Positions 22,616-34,137 of a stretch of 64,000 bases of DNA are shown piece by piece (position 1 is the first letter of the stretch; each line of letters opens with the position of its first letter). The position numbers and the translations under genes were made by a program. The notes beneath the pieces are model-generated. The model was not told where the DNA came from. It did not search any database and saw only the letters and a program-made list of their open reading frames with translations. Source of the DNA: Guadua angustifolia (Eukaryota > Streptophyta > Magnoliopsida > Poales > Poaceae); contig CM070512.1 of NCBI GenBank assembly GCA_036346375.1, positions 41,772,466 to 41,836,465 of the forward strand, given 5' to 3'.

Positions 22616-23471
22616 TGGAAATTTCTAGATGTGAGCAGTGGCTGATGTTTATGTATTTGGCTATGGCTATGCAAATGTGAGAAATGAATGTAGTTCGCAA
22701 ATTTGTTTATGTCATTTGCATTTGTGCATTCATGATGGAAGAGGCGACCCATTCTGATGCGGGCCTCTGTGCTCACATGTAGTGAGTACGAAAGTCCTAC
22801 CTCGTAATCCCGTACATGTGGTTGTATGGGAGCGAGTCAGTAAGAGTAGGCACCCTCCACCACGGGGTGGAAGGGGAATGAGAGGGTGCACACCGACGGG
22901 TGTGCACTCGGCCATACCGGTATGTGCTACAAGAGGAAATGAGATATGCATGATGCATCATATGCATGAGAATTGTGAAATGAAATGAGCATATACACAT
23001 GCAAACATATTTGCATTTGCATTGCATTGACAACGAGGAATCATGTTTAATGAGTTGATTGTGATGTATGGGTATGAGATTCTTCTTTTGTATGGCATAT
23101 GTGCATCTGTATTGTATTGACGAAGATGAATCATGTTTAATGAGTTGATTGTGATGTATGGATATGAGATGCTTCTTTTGTATGTTTTGTGCACTTGAGT
23201 ATAAGAGCATAAATGCATTTCATTGCATTGTGTGTTGCAACTGATAAATGGGATTGATGAGAATAGGAAGAACAGGTTGAGGATTGAGGCGTGGATTCAT
23301 CCAGAAATGTTTATTGAGGCAGGGATAAGATTTAGTTATGTTTTCGAGTTGGTTGTGGTAAGTGGAGTTAGTTATTGCTTCTTTTACTGGTTGATTTCCA
23401 TTTAGTAATAGGTATATTAAATTCTAGAGTAAAAGTAATTTAGTTGAATTCATTTTTTTATTATTGTTGCA

Positions 23472-26400
23472 TGTAACATCCCAAAATTTGGCCTAATTTA
23501 AATTTTTTGGAGTTATTTGCATTTATTTGAATTTATCTGAATTTTTGGTGAATTTTTTGGAATTAATTGACTTTAATTTAACTTTAACCTTCTCTCGAAT
23601 AATTAAACAATATAAAAGTAATTATTGAAAATAAATAAAAATATTTTAGGTAAGCTCTAAATGACTTGAAATAATTTCTGGAATTTTTCTAGAATTTTTC
23701 GGGTATTTTTAGTGCTCCAAATAAATACTTTGATTTTCTAGAATTATTTTTATTGTGAAAACCGGAAAAATCCGTTTCCTACAGTGCTGGGCCAAGCCCA
23801 ACACTGTGCTCGCGCTGGCCAAACCCTAGCGCCGCCGCTCCAGACCGTGCGATCGCGATCGAACGGTCGTGGTGGAGTCGCGTCGCTTATAGCGCGTAGT
23901 CGTTGGATCCCAGTAAGTTGGCCGCTAGGATGTTGCCACGTGGCACCGCGTCGCCAGACCGTTACTCGCCCTAAGCCGTCGGATTGCAATCGGATGGTGG
24001 GATGTGACCGAGCACATCGGGAGGGCGCGACTGTGCACCGCCGTCGCCGGTAGGCTGCCGAGGATTTTGGCGGTGGATTTGCACGCGCTCCAAGGCGTCT
24101 CGACGACCGTGCTATAGCCCATTAAATTGGTCTCCTCGCCCCGCACATTCGGTCCGTTCGTCCGTTAGCTCTCGTGCTCCCTAGCCTGCGCCCGAGCTCA
24201 CCGGAGTAGCCTCTCCTCTCTTCTCGGTTTTCCTTGCCCTTCGTCATCGTCCGCGTAGTGTGACGTCGCGTCGCTTGGGCCACTTCTTCCGACAGGAGAT
24301 GCCCGGAAACGCCGTCGCCCACTTCGTCTTCCCCAAGTCCGACGACCAGACGCAGCCGCGCCTTCATCAACACCCCCGAGCTCCAGCGACCGTCGGATCC
24401 TCATCCAACGACCGAGGTAGCACCACGTTTCTTCCCCGTAGAGTTAAGTTTAAATAAGCATCGGTAGATCTCGACCGAAGATCCTTAATCCAACCGCCTC
24501 TATAGCGCCACGTAGCGGTAGTTGTAGCGTTGAAAATGGCCGTTAGATGGTAATCGTGTGGCTCTGAGTAGTCCACGTAGCAGCTGCGTAGATGTATTGA
24601 TAATGGCCATTAGATCTGGAATGTCCGGCTTGGATTGCGCCGCGTAGACTCGATAACAGTAAACTGTCCGGGTAACCGCCGTCGTTGGATTTCCATCCGA
24701 CCGCGCCGGTGCGTCCGCGTAGTCCTGGGGTCGACATGTGTGTTGGTGCCGTCGGATCTTAGATTAAGGGCCGAGATTTCGCCACGTAGCCGCCCGAAAC
24801 TCAGCGACCGTACTGGACCGACCGTTGGATTTGAATCCAACGGCCGGGAAATCTTGGGCCACGTGGACCGTCGGGCAAGCGCCGCGTGTCAGCTGATGAG
24901 TGGACAGAGCACTGTTCATCGGGCCCATCTGTCAGTGTATTGACCGCCGTGGGTGCTGACGTCAGCATGACATCATTTGGGGCCCACATGTCAGCAACCG
25001 TGATGGCGTGGCTGTCTCTGGTGCTGACACGTGTCGCGCCAAGAGGATTTAACTGGATTTTCAGTAGGAAAATAAATAGAGTAATTCGGTTATTCTTTTA
25101 TTTGAATTTACCAAAACTTGTAATTGCAATAACTTTTGCGTTTTAACTCGGAATTGGGTGATTCTAGTTCCTAAAAATTTGTAAAAATGTGAACTATTTA
25201 TTAGTGAATTTTAAATTATTTTTAGAGTTGATCTTGTTGTCTTTATTGAGTATTCATTGTATGTTCGATTGAATGCGCGTAGACTCCGAGTTACCGGGAG
25301 CTGCCGGAGAAGAATTCGAGGACCCGTCGCAAGAGCCAGACCAGGATCAACTACTTTTCGAAGGCAAGTCATGCTTTGACCATATTGCCCCTAGACTTTT
25401 AAAATGTATTTCCATTTAAACTATGCATGCTATATTAATTAAGAAAATGACATTGATTAATCTTGGGTAGTTTAGGTAAAACACCTACCTTGTTAACATT
25501 AATTGTTTGCCCTAAAATCCCTGTCCACCTAAGATATTAAATGGAGTTGGTTGCTATTATAAAGCCAACACGGGAGGCTAGACCGTGATTAACTGCTTAG
25601 TATACTTGTATGCGTGGAATGACTTTCAAAGTTGCAAAAAGAATATTGACTAAACAATTATGGAACGCATTTTGGAATAATGCGATGATGTCATGAGATG
25701 GAATTGGGGGTAGCGACCTGTGTGGTCCTACTCATGCAATGACGTGGGCATTGGCATGTGTTGCATAAATGCAAACCGGGGTGGGAAAATAATTTGGACC
25801 GGGGCAAGCGGCAAGAAGGCTTCGTGCCAGGTGGGCCTGTGTGGCAACGGGATGCATTGAGATTGTAAAGGCTGTGTGCCGCGAAGTATAAAAACGGATG
25901 TCTTGCCCGGGACAGTTAAGGACTTCACCTTGCGAGCCTTTGAACTTCTCGTACAACCACTTGTCCGGAATGGGACGGACCTAGTTTAGTAGGTTTCTAA
26001 TATCTTTCCTTTGACACCTCGGAGCAGCAGCTTACACAAAAATGTAATCGTATGGGGAGCGTACATCTCTTTGCGACTTGGTACCCATCCAATCAGATAG
26101 CTGTTTCTAAACTTTGGCTCTATATGAGGAAGTGTTAGAAAGGCACATCGAGAGGTTCACCGTTAAGTGTTAGTATCCGAAAGACTTTGTTGCAATCAAT
26201 CGCTGTGGTGGTGAGCGATCGTATCCTCGTGGGTAAAGTGTACAGCCTCTGCAGAGTGTGTGTTGAATCTATTCGAATAGCCGTGTCCACGGTATTGGAC
26301 ATTGCTTGGGGATTACAGTCAAGGGTTAGATTTTCACAATAAAATGTGGAATGGGTGGCTATGTGCCAAAGACTGATGAACCAAACTAGGGCTATGTGCC

Positions 26401-26964
26401 AAACTATTGAAAAAGAATTGAGAAATTAATTATTAAGAATATTGGTTTTACCGCTTTTAATCTATTAGGATTACCTGTTAAAAAGAAATGCTGCTTTATG
26501 CAAAATAACCATTTAAGCCTATCCTTTGGAATACGCCCTGCATGTAGTAATCGAACTGCATCTGTGCATGACTTGTTGAGTATGTTGTATACTCACCCTT
26601 GCTTCAACAACAACATCAGAGGAAGAAGCGACATCAGCTTGTGAGGAGGAGTTTAACGAAGGTTTGGAGGATTAGGGTTGAGCCTCGTCAGTTGCCTGTG
26701 GCTATGGGGGGTTTCATTATCGTACTTTTGCTTCCGCTGTTGAACTTGTGCTACTTTGTTATTTATCGCCTTGCGTGGTGAATTATTGTAAGGTGACCAT
26801 AAGGTCGTGTAACTCAGTTATATTTATGTTTGAAGTACTTCATTATTAATTCCGCTGTGTATGATTGTGGTACTTCAACATTGTTCATCCTGTGTGTACT
26901 AGCGTGATCCTGGACTAGTACAGAATACACAGAGGGTCCGGATCTGCAGATTCGGGTCCCGATA
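23472..26964 (+). repeat. 5' LTR (3493 bp)
   Basis: It begins TGTAACATCCCAAAATTTGG and ends CCCGATA, where the expected CCCGACA has lost its terminal C by C-to-T change. Blocks include a GC-rich centre with a GGGCCCATCTGTCAG word near 24918, the exon-like block 25283-25363 and the 3' hairpins (26577-26595, 26800-26812, 26895-26922, 26938-26955). It is a diverged relative of 4456-8106. Confidence 0.9.
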
Positions 26965-26968
26965 GAGT

Positions 26969-26981
26969 TGGTATCAGAGCC
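26969..26981 (+). other. primer binding site, initiator tRNA-Met
   Basis: TGGTATCAGAGCC lies 4 bp beyond the LTR end, as in the element at 8111. Confidence 0.95.
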
Positions 26982-27182
26982 ATACTGACTGTAGGACTTA
27001 ACCCTAGTTAGACTGGCCGTCTTGGAGGGATAAAACTTAATTTCTAAAGAACAAAATTTGGGCAAGAATAATTAATGAAATCTTGACTCATCCTTTCTTC
27101 CTTACTTCATACCTATGCTGCATTTTGCTATTACATTTGTATTCTTTTAAAAAATTTTAGTACTGACGCGTTGCTTTGGCAG

Positions 27183-27909
27183 ATGCGGATGGTTCACTCT
27201 TTCGGCGAGCGTCACGGTGGGTACGCAGCGGAGCTTTGGAGAATGCTCCAGGTGCTAGGAGGCTTCGACCGCCCTCTCTACCGGTCCCTTTGGGTGGTCA
27301 ACGGCGCCGATCATGGTGGGAGACTACCTTCACTCAGACGCTAGCGAGCACGCCACAGGCGTGCCGTCCGCTCCACCTCTCGGTGACGCTGGCCAACTCA
27401 CGAGAGCATACAGAGTGTGCCCACTAGTGCCGCGAGGGTTAGCAGGACTATGGCTTCGAGCCGGGACACCGCTCGGTGCACTCGCACGCGGTGGACCTTC
27501 AGCACGCTTGAGCCGGAGGACGACGCTGCCGTCGTGCACTTGGGCCGGTTCGCCGCGGCTCAGGAGGAGGTCATGGACGCTACTACTGCGGAGCTGCAGG
27601 CTATGTACCATGCCTTGGAGGAGACCGAGGTAGCTCTGCGAGAGACCAGGGTGCACGCTGTGCTGAGGATCGCCGAGCTGGAGGAGGCTCTCTACGGTCA
27701 CGGGGAGCCGGAGGCCATCATGGAGCTCGACGACGAGGATGAGGAGGAGCCATGGGAGCAGGAGCCAGAGCCCGCGCCAGAGGATCAAGAATGGTGGTGC
27801 CCCAAAGAAGACCAAAGTGGGAGGGCATGGGGATCAGTTTGCCCCAATGCCAGCTCACCCGCCAGTGTACGTGATCGGCGAGCCGCAGCCAGGGTGGCTC
27901 GAGGACTGA
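27183..27909 (+). pseudogene. leader ORF (ORF0-like) between primer site and gag
   Basis: The first frame opens MRMVHSFGERHGGYAAELW and breaks at a TAG near 27343. Other frames continue MVGDYLHSDASEHATGVPSA, then EPEDDAAVVHLGRFAAAQEE, a helical stretch (TAELQAMYHALEETEVALRE, VLRIAELEEALYG), an acidic run (MELDDEDEEEPWEQEPEP) and a tail ending VIGEPQPGWLED with TGA at 27907-27909. At least three frameshifts separate these parts. The original was probably a soluble protein of about 230-240 residues with a central coiled coil. An extra ORF upstream of gag is, to my recollection, known from rice RIRE3/RIRE8-type elements; its function is unknown. Confidence 0.6.
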
Positions 27910-28198
27910 GTCCGTTAGGTCGAGTAGTTGTTTGGATTTTGCGTTGAGACTCACTTGTTTTGAGTCGCGTCTTTAAATTTCGAACTTAGATGAGCGATGT
28001 TGTTGTATGGAACTATTTGATGTTATGTTGGTGATTGTTATTATGGTTGCATAGTCCCTAGACTATGTAAGAAAACATACCTATTTATTATCTTTGAATG
28101 GATGTTAGGGATTTAAGTTACACCTGTTTCCCCATATAAGTTCTTCTACTTGCCTATTCTTTCCCTCTTATCTCTAAACCGTCAAGGCAATCAGCAGA

Positions 28199-29360
28199 TG
28201 GTGAACACTCGTAACACCGGAGCCGGAGGCAGTGGTTCACGTCAAGGAGGCAGTCAGAGCAGTACACCACCACCACAGGCAGCACCGCCAGTTGACATGC
28301 ATAATTTGGGAGCTTTTCTTGCAGCACAAACACAGTTAATGCAGACAATGATGGCCACTGTACAGCAACTCAACACCCAAGCAGTCGCCAACAACTAAGC
28401 TGTTAACAATGGTCCCCACCCCTATTCAAGGCTGTCTGAATTTATGAGGACACGTCCGCCGACTTTCTCAGGCAACGCCAGTCCACTAGAGGCAAACGAC
28501 TGGTTAAGAACCATCGAGAGGAAACTACATATAATACAGTGTGATGGAAATGAGAGGGTGCTTTATGCCTCTCATCAGCTAGAAGGAACAACAGCTGAAT
28601 AGTGGGAAAACTACTGCGCATCGCAGGAGAACCCATAGGAAATCACCTGGGAAGAATTTACCATAGCCTTTCGTCAATACCATGTGCCAGAGGGTATTAT
28701 GGAACTGAAAAAGGAAGAGTTTAGAGCACTGAAACAAGGAGGCCAGACAGTGGCCGATTATTTGAATAAGTTCACTCAACTAGCACGCTACGCTCCTAAA
28801 GATGTAGCAACAAACAAGGCTAGGCAGTCTCGCTTTATGAAGGGACTTAACACTTGATTACAGGTGGGGTTGATCACCCACACCTTCCCTGATTTTCAAG
28901 AGCTAGTTAATAAGGAGCTCATACTGGAAGATAAGTGCAAGGAACTTGATGATAACCGCAAATGCCGCATAGCACAACAGGGAGGACGTCAAGGTCATCA
29001 GAAACCAAGGATGATACCTCAGCAATTCTCCCAATTCCATCAGGGAAACAGTGTCAGGACACCGTCACCGATGCCGAGACCAGCAGGACAAACTCCCCAG
29101 ACCCCAGTCAGAACTGTTAATCAGAACGGAGGGAATCAACAGATGCCAGGAAGGCGCTGCTACAATTGCAATGAAACCGGGCATTTCGCCAACGTGTGCC
29201 CAAAGAAGGGAGGAGTGACACCAGTGCGCTTCAACTTAGGGAACACGCCACTAAAACTCCCGCCCAGGAGGAAGCCGAGGACCCGCCAAGCCGAGCCACA
29301 CCGCAAGCATTCACGCGAGGCGAGATTAACTATATCTCCGCAGCGAAGTCCGTAATGCTA
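28199..29360 (+). pseudogene. chromovirus gag (capsid + zinc knuckle)
   Basis: ATG at 28199 starts MVNTRNTGAGGSGSRQGG. The capsid blocks RPPTFSGNASPLEANDWL, LYASHQLEGTTAE, FRQYHVPEGIMELKKEEF and TVADYLNKFTQLARYAP are followed by a zinc knuckle CYNCNETGHFANVC near 29158-29199. Stops in the gag frame lie at 28396-28398 (TAA), 28600-28602 (TAG), 28636-28638 (TAG) and 28855-28857 (TGA), at codons that are Trp, Gln or Arg in relatives. A frameshift occurs after GNTP near 29250. The layout parallels the gag at 8760. Confidence 0.9.
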
Positions 29361-29838
29361 CGGACGCCGTGCTCGTAAGTTCCTTGTCAACTCGATTGCG
29401 CTCAGTGTTATTCAATTCCGGAGCTTCACATTCGTTCATTTCTCGAGATTTTGCCATGACAAATGATCTGGATATTGTTAACCTTAAAAGTACACTTCTA
29501 GTCCAATCCACTGGATCAAAACTCCGCTCTAAGGTCGGATGTTCGGGGTTAAGCTTATTAATAAAAGGGTAGAGTTCCTAGCTTAACCTTATTATATTAG
29601 ATACCCAAACCCTGGATGTTATCCTGGGAATGGATTGGTTGACTAAGCATAAGGCTGTATTAGACAGCGGGCGAAGAGTTGTATCTATTGAGAGCCCGGA
29701 TAATCGGAAAGTGGAATTTCAAGCAACGGTAGTTCGAGAAGGACAGATGTTAGTAAAGAATCTGGAGACCGTCAGTATAAGGGATGTACCAGTGGTCAGT
29801 GAATACCCGGATGTTTTTCTTGAGGAATTGCTGGATAA
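29361..29838 (+). pseudogene. chromovirus aspartic protease, truncated
   Basis: The motif reads VLFNSGASHSFISRDFAM; the catalytic Asp of D-S-G is Asn (GAT to AAT). The later domain LDVILGMDWLTKHKAVLDS is present after a stop near 29569. The linker toward RT reaches VVSEYPDVFLEEL and then runs into LTR sequence. Such a protease would normally process the Gag-Pol polyprotein; this copy cannot. Confidence 0.85.
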
Positions 29839-30196
29839 CAAAACATCACCAGTTGAGGAGAAGTCTTTATCTTCGAAGAAGGAGAAGTTCTGCAAGAAGG
29901 CGAATATCTAGGAGTTGAACCTTGACAGATGCCTGTGGTATCTTGATGGGATTCACCGACGTTCTTCGTTCCGCTGCTGTTCATTTTACTCTGAGTTGAA
30001 GCCATCTAGGCTTCATAATTATAAGTTGACCTTAAGGTTGTTCAACAAGTTATATTAAAAGATGAATTCTTTATTTATTATTCCATTGTGTATGATTGTG
30101 ATATTCATCTTTGTTAACTAGGGGCACTAGCTACTAATCATGGGACTAGTGCTGAAAACACAGAGGGTTTCCGGATTGCGAATTCGGGTCCCGACA
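29839..30196 (+). repeat. 3' LTR remnant (distal ~360 bp)
   Basis: It matches the last part of the related LTRs: an acidic reading frame, a TTGACCTTAAGGTTG hairpin at 30014-30028, CACTAG...CTAGTG arms at 30125-30151, and the end AATTCGGGTCCCGACA at 30181-30196. Confidence 0.85.
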
Positions 30197-30397
30197 ACAC
30201 CCCGGGTCGGATCCCTGATTCAAGCCCTGCCATAGGGGAAGCCGCGACGCGATAAGGATCGACTTACTGTCGGTGTGACCCCTGGAGGTGAATCGTGATG
30301 TTACAACACACAGTGTGAAGTATAAGATTAAAAAGGGACGCAAAGACCAACATAGCCAACAAATAATAATTGTTTATTGAAATTTGAGACAAAGGCG
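30197..30397. other. short non-coding stretch 3' of the Tat pol
   Basis: There is no coding signal. On the minus strand this would be the 3' untranslated part of the Tat element; AATAAA occurs on that strand near 30375. The Tat 3' LTR expected here is absent, so the stretch ends at the chromovirus LTR boundary by deletion or insertion. Confidence 0.45.
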
Positions 30398-31500
30398 TTA
30401 CACATGGAATTTTCGGAGTTGATCAATGTTCCACGAGTTCGAGAGCTCTCTGCCATTGGACATCGCTAGCCGGTAAGCCCCCGTGCGATCAGTTGAAACG
30501 ACTCTGTAGGGGCCCTCCCACTGCGAGGATAACTTATTGGTGTTGGACGAGCCCTGGATTCGTCTTAGAGCTAGGTCCCCAACAAGGAGCTCCCTAGGTC
30601 GTACCGATGGAGACGCATGTCTGCGAAGAGCTTGTAGGTAATGCGCTGATTGTAGCAGTGCACGACATCTTACTTCTTTTGCCAGGGTAAGTTCAAGAGA
30701 CCGTTCTTGCTCGAAGTCGACCTGATCGACCAAGCTGACCCTAGTAGAGCCCAGCGTGACCTCTGAAGGCAGGACGGCTTCGATACCGAATACAAGTCGT
30801 AAGGGTGTGGACCCTGTTGCTCGGCTGACCGTGGTACGAATAGACCATAGGATGGTGGGGAGTTTGTCCACCCATGTCCGGTTGTGTCGTTCGAGCTCAT
30901 CTGAAACTCGCTTCTTGACGCCTTAAACAATTTGCCCGTTGGCGCGTTCTACTGCTCCATTGCTCTGCGGGTGGCTCACCGAAGCGTAACACACTTTGGC
31001 GCCTATGTCCTCGCAATATTCCTGGAACAACTCACTGGTAAACTGTGTTTCATTATCAGTAATAATTTTGCATGGAACCCCATACCTGGTGACAACAAAT
31101 GAGCGAAAAAACTTGACAGCCACTCGAGCAGTGATGGTCGAGACAGGTTCGGCCTCTATCCACATGGTGAAGGTGTCGATAGCGATGAATAAGAACTTTT
31201 TCCCCTGACCACTTGAGAAAAGGGGCCTAGCACATTGAGCCCCCATGTCGAGAAGGGCCATGAGAGTGGAATGGTTTGAAGCGCATAGGCCGGTTGGTGT
31301 GATTTCCGAGCATGGAACTGGCAAGCTCGACAGGTACAAACAATATCCCGAGCATCCTACAACATTGTTGGCCAGTAGAACCCCATGCAAAAAGCTTTGC
31401 CAACCATTGTCCAGAAAGAAGAATGCGCTCCACATAGACCCTAGTGGATGTCGTTTAGCAGATATTTACCCTCCTCCGTGAAGATGCACTCCATCAAGAT
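30398..31500 (-). pseudogene. Tat integrase
   Basis: The frame covering 30923-31435 has the core KFLFIAIDTFTMWIEAEPV, KIITDNETQFTSELFQ (second Asp present) and VSHPQSNGAVERANGQIV (Glu present). The first catalytic region lies in another frame as WGLNVLGPF, where family members have WG-D, so the first Asp is Asn. A further frame (30398-30871) contributes LPTILWSIRTTVSRATGSTP, FGIEAVLPSEV and the C-terminal GPYRVVSTDRTGAYRL, ending at TGA-free RKFHV. Stops and shifts separate these parts. Integrase joins the DNA copy into the genome; this copy is inactive. Confidence 0.9.
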
Positions 31501-31512
31501 TCTAGAGACGCT

Positions 31513-33468
31513 TCAATGATAAAGCCGACCATCGATGATCTTGAATGAACATGCGCGACGCTTGATTCTACTCCTCTCGGTGGGGTCAGGCGGGAGTTCG
31601 CCCCGTGTGAGGAAGTTGTAGATAGATTTTGCGTATGAGGGAGCACCTTCAATGAATGCGACCACGACTTCCTGTTCGGCAATCGAGGGTGCCGCCAAGG
31701 TCTCAAGGATGACATCTGGGGGAATCTCATCATCGGACGACCCGAGCTTGGAGAGGAAATCGGCACTGGAGTTGTCCTTCCTAGGTATGTGCTTGAGTTC
31801 TAGATTCCAGAACCACTTCTCCATTTTGCGTACCTCGGCAAGATATTTGGCCATCGAGTCTTCCGAGTATTGATAATCTTTGTTGATTTGGTTGACAACC
31901 AGCTGAGAATCCCCCTTAACGATCAACCGGCGCACGCCCAGTGCCTTGCAAGCTCGAAGACCCGCTAGGAGAGCTTCATACTCTACCACATTGTTAGTGG
32001 CCGAAAATCCAAAACGAACCACATACCTCAATTTGTCTCCTCGAGGGGTGAGAATAAGGATCCCAGCCCCCGAGCGCTTGAAAGATCTTGAACCATCGAA
32101 GTACATGACCCAAGGCCCTTCTTCCTCAACTTCATACTCGGGAGCCGACTGCGACATTTGTTCGACCACAAAGTCGGTGAGTGCTTGCGACTTAATGGCC
32201 GTGCGTGCCACGAATTGAAGGTCGAACACAGCCAGCTCCATGGCCCACTTGGCGATGCGACCTCCAGCCTCTGGATTCCTCAGGATCTCGCCGAGCGAAA
32301 AATTGCTCGGGACGACCACCGAGTGTGCTTGGAAATAATGCCGAAACTTGCGCGAAGCTATAAGGAGGGCATAAAGCAACTTCTGGACCTGGGGGTAGCG
32401 CTCCATTGGTCCGTGAAGTACTTCGCTGACATAGTAGATCGGGTGTGGCCTACCGCCTCGCTCGGCCACCAAAACGGCGCTGACAGCCTAGTTTGTAGCT
32501 GCGAGGTAGAGCAGCAACTTTTCACCCAACTGCGGGGTTGTGAGCAGAGGTGGACTCGAAAGGTATACCTTGAGGTCGTCGAAGGACCGTTGTGCCTCGG
32601 GCGTCCACTCGTAGCTCCCTTGTTTACGTAAGGTCTTAAAGAACGGCAACCCACGCTCGCCAAGCCTCGAGATGAACCGGCTGAGGGCGGCCATTCGACC
32701 AGTAAGACACTGTACCTGCTTCACCGAGGTTGGTGGTGCCATCTTTTCAATCGCTTCGATCTTCTCCAGGTTTGGGCCAACTCCTGATCCCCCGATCATG
32801 TAGCCGAGTGCCTTTCCCGAGGCGGCGCCAAACACGCACTTCTCAGGGTTGAGTTTAATCCTATTCTTGTTCAAGTTGGCAAATGTCTCTTCAAGGTCTC
32901 GGACATGACTGTCTTCGGAAGAGCTCTTAACGATGATATCATCCACGTAGACCTCGAGATTGCGGCCAATCTGAGGGTCGAAGGTCTTGGTCATTAGGCG
33001 CTGAAATGTTGCACCGGCGTTGCGAAAACTAAATAACATGGTCATGTAGCAGTATGTCCCGAATGGTGTGACGAAGGCCGTTTTACTCTCATCATCGACT
33101 GCTAGCTTGATTTGATGATAGCCAGAATAGGCATCCAGGAAACTTAGAATTTTGGCATTCATAGTGGAGTCGATGATCTGATCTATCCGCGAGAGGGGGA
33201 AATTGTCCTTCGGGCAGGCCGAATTCAACCCCGTGTGATCCACACACATCCTCCACTTTCCGCCCTTCTTCTGCACGATGACTGGGTTGGCTAGCCATTC
33301 AGAATAGTCGAGCTCGCGGATGAAACCAGCCTTCAAGAGCTTGTCGAGATTCTCCTTGATCACCGCTACCTTTTCGGGGGAGAAACGTCGCAACTTCTGG
33401 CGGACGGGCCGGTTGTCGGACCTCACTTGCAACTTGTGCTCGATCACCTCCCTTGGGACACCCGGCAT
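31513..33468 (-). pseudogene. Tat reverse transcriptase, RNase H and archaeal-type RNase H
   Basis: 33468-32488 is one open frame with RT blocks FIRELDYSEWLANPVIV, GKWRMCVDHTGLNSACPKDN, FLDAYSGYHQI and the catalytic EVYVDDIIVKS near 32938-32958. A TAG follows YLAATN near 32488. The next frame (32472-31513) continues RNase H (YYVSEVLHGPMERYPQVQKL) and then the second RNase H: MYFDGSRSFKRSGAG near 32070-32108, SATNNVVEYEALLAGL and VKGDSQLVVNQI. Together they copy RNA to DNA and remove the RNA strand. Only one stop splits about 650 codons, so this is the best preserved part of the element. Confidence 0.93.
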
Positions 33469-33666
33469 ATCTGCTGGTTCCCAAGCGAATATGTTCTTGT
33501 TGGCGCGGAGGAAGGTGACGAGCTCGAGTTCCTATTTGGAACTCAGCTTGGACGAAACGTGAACACACTTGCTCGAATTGCCCTCCTCGAGCTGCACAGC
33601 CTTCGTCGCCCCGCCGGGCTGGATGTCTGCCTTCCGGCGGGCAACCTTCGTAGTCGTCTCGGGACC

Positions 33667-34137
33667 TCACTGAGGCAGCATGCCGGCAAGAGCCAAGGCC
33701 TTGGTTTCACATCCGTGCACCGCCTTGAGATCACCCCGCACCGTTATGATGCCGTTTGGTCCTGGGAGCTTCATGCAGCGATGGCCGTAATGGTTTGCCG
33801 CCATGAACTTAACTAAAGCCGGGTGCCTGAGGATGGCGTTGTAGGGGAGATCTCCTTCAACCACCTCGAAGGTGATCAGCTCGGTGCGGAAGTTGTCCAA
33901 AGCGCCGAAGGTGACGGGCAGGACCACCTGCCCGAGAGGGGTGGTTGAGTTCCCTGGAACGATCCCGAAGAATGGAACCGCTATGTTTTTGACCTTCGAC
34001 TGGGGAATCTGCATTCGGTCAAGCGCGCTGGCCAAGAGTAGGTTAGGGGAACTGCCCCTATCGATCATGACACGCCCGACCATAGTGTTGCTGATGGTCG
34101 GGGTCACAATTAGGGCAGTCTTTAGGTCCTTGGACAT
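33667..34137 (-). pseudogene. Tat aspartic protease region
   Basis: A 156-codon frame contains GRVMIDRGSSPNLLLASALD, a D-x-G-S-S active-site block like those of Tat proteases, preceded by ALIVTPTISNTMV and followed by LITFEVVEGDLPYNAILRHP. It is out of frame with RT, separated by about 200 bp (33469-33666) of frameshifted linker. The likely role is cleavage of Gag-Pol. Confidence 0.85.

Larger units (their letters stand above)
20522..23471 (+). repeat. LTR of a second family (LTR-C), 3' end missing
   Basis: It starts TGTAATACCGCC and is homologous, in inverted orientation, to 47333-50310 and 43493-44708. Shared blocks include the PQPHATPFF-coding exon-like block (21862-21918), the GTTGAGAATGTGAT repeats near 22510-22610, the CACCACGGGGTGGAAGG palindromic region near 22858 and the AATCATGTTTAATGAGTTGATTG duplication near 23040 and 23128. 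About 480 bp present in the other copies is missing at the 3' end, where a chromovirus begins at 23472. Frames inside are not credible proteins. Confidence 0.75.
23472..30196 (+). mobile_element. chromovirus with internal deletion (5' LTR, leader ORF, gag, protease, 3' LTR remnant)
   Basis: The 5' LTR (23472-26964) is followed by an initiator-Met primer site, leader ORF, gag and protease. The normal sequence stops near 29838, where the polyprotein VSEYPDVF switches directly into the distal part of an LTR ending at 30196. RT, RNase H, integrase and most of the 3' LTR were lost in one deletion. The flanks (ttgca at 23467-23471, acacc at 30197-30201) do not match as target duplications, so the ends have been rearranged. 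The element interrupts LTR-C. Confidence 0.85.

Noticed and set aside
22500..22620. Possible CRISPR-like array
   Set aside because: The units are contiguous degenerate repeats without spacers, in a eukaryotic LTR.
22392..22776. Asn/His-rich frames as a repeat protein
   Set aside because: They come from the short tandem repeats of LTR-C; the repeat unit is not a multiple of 3 throughout and no start context supports a gene.
23784..24457. GC-rich short frames between 23.7 and 25.1 kb
   Set aside because: All sit inside a 3.5-kb LTR with defined ends and a following primer site; none matches the other LTR copies in frame.
27330..27815. 161-codon minus-strand frame
   Set aside because: Antisense of the leader ORF, which has a shared counterpart and better protein-like composition.
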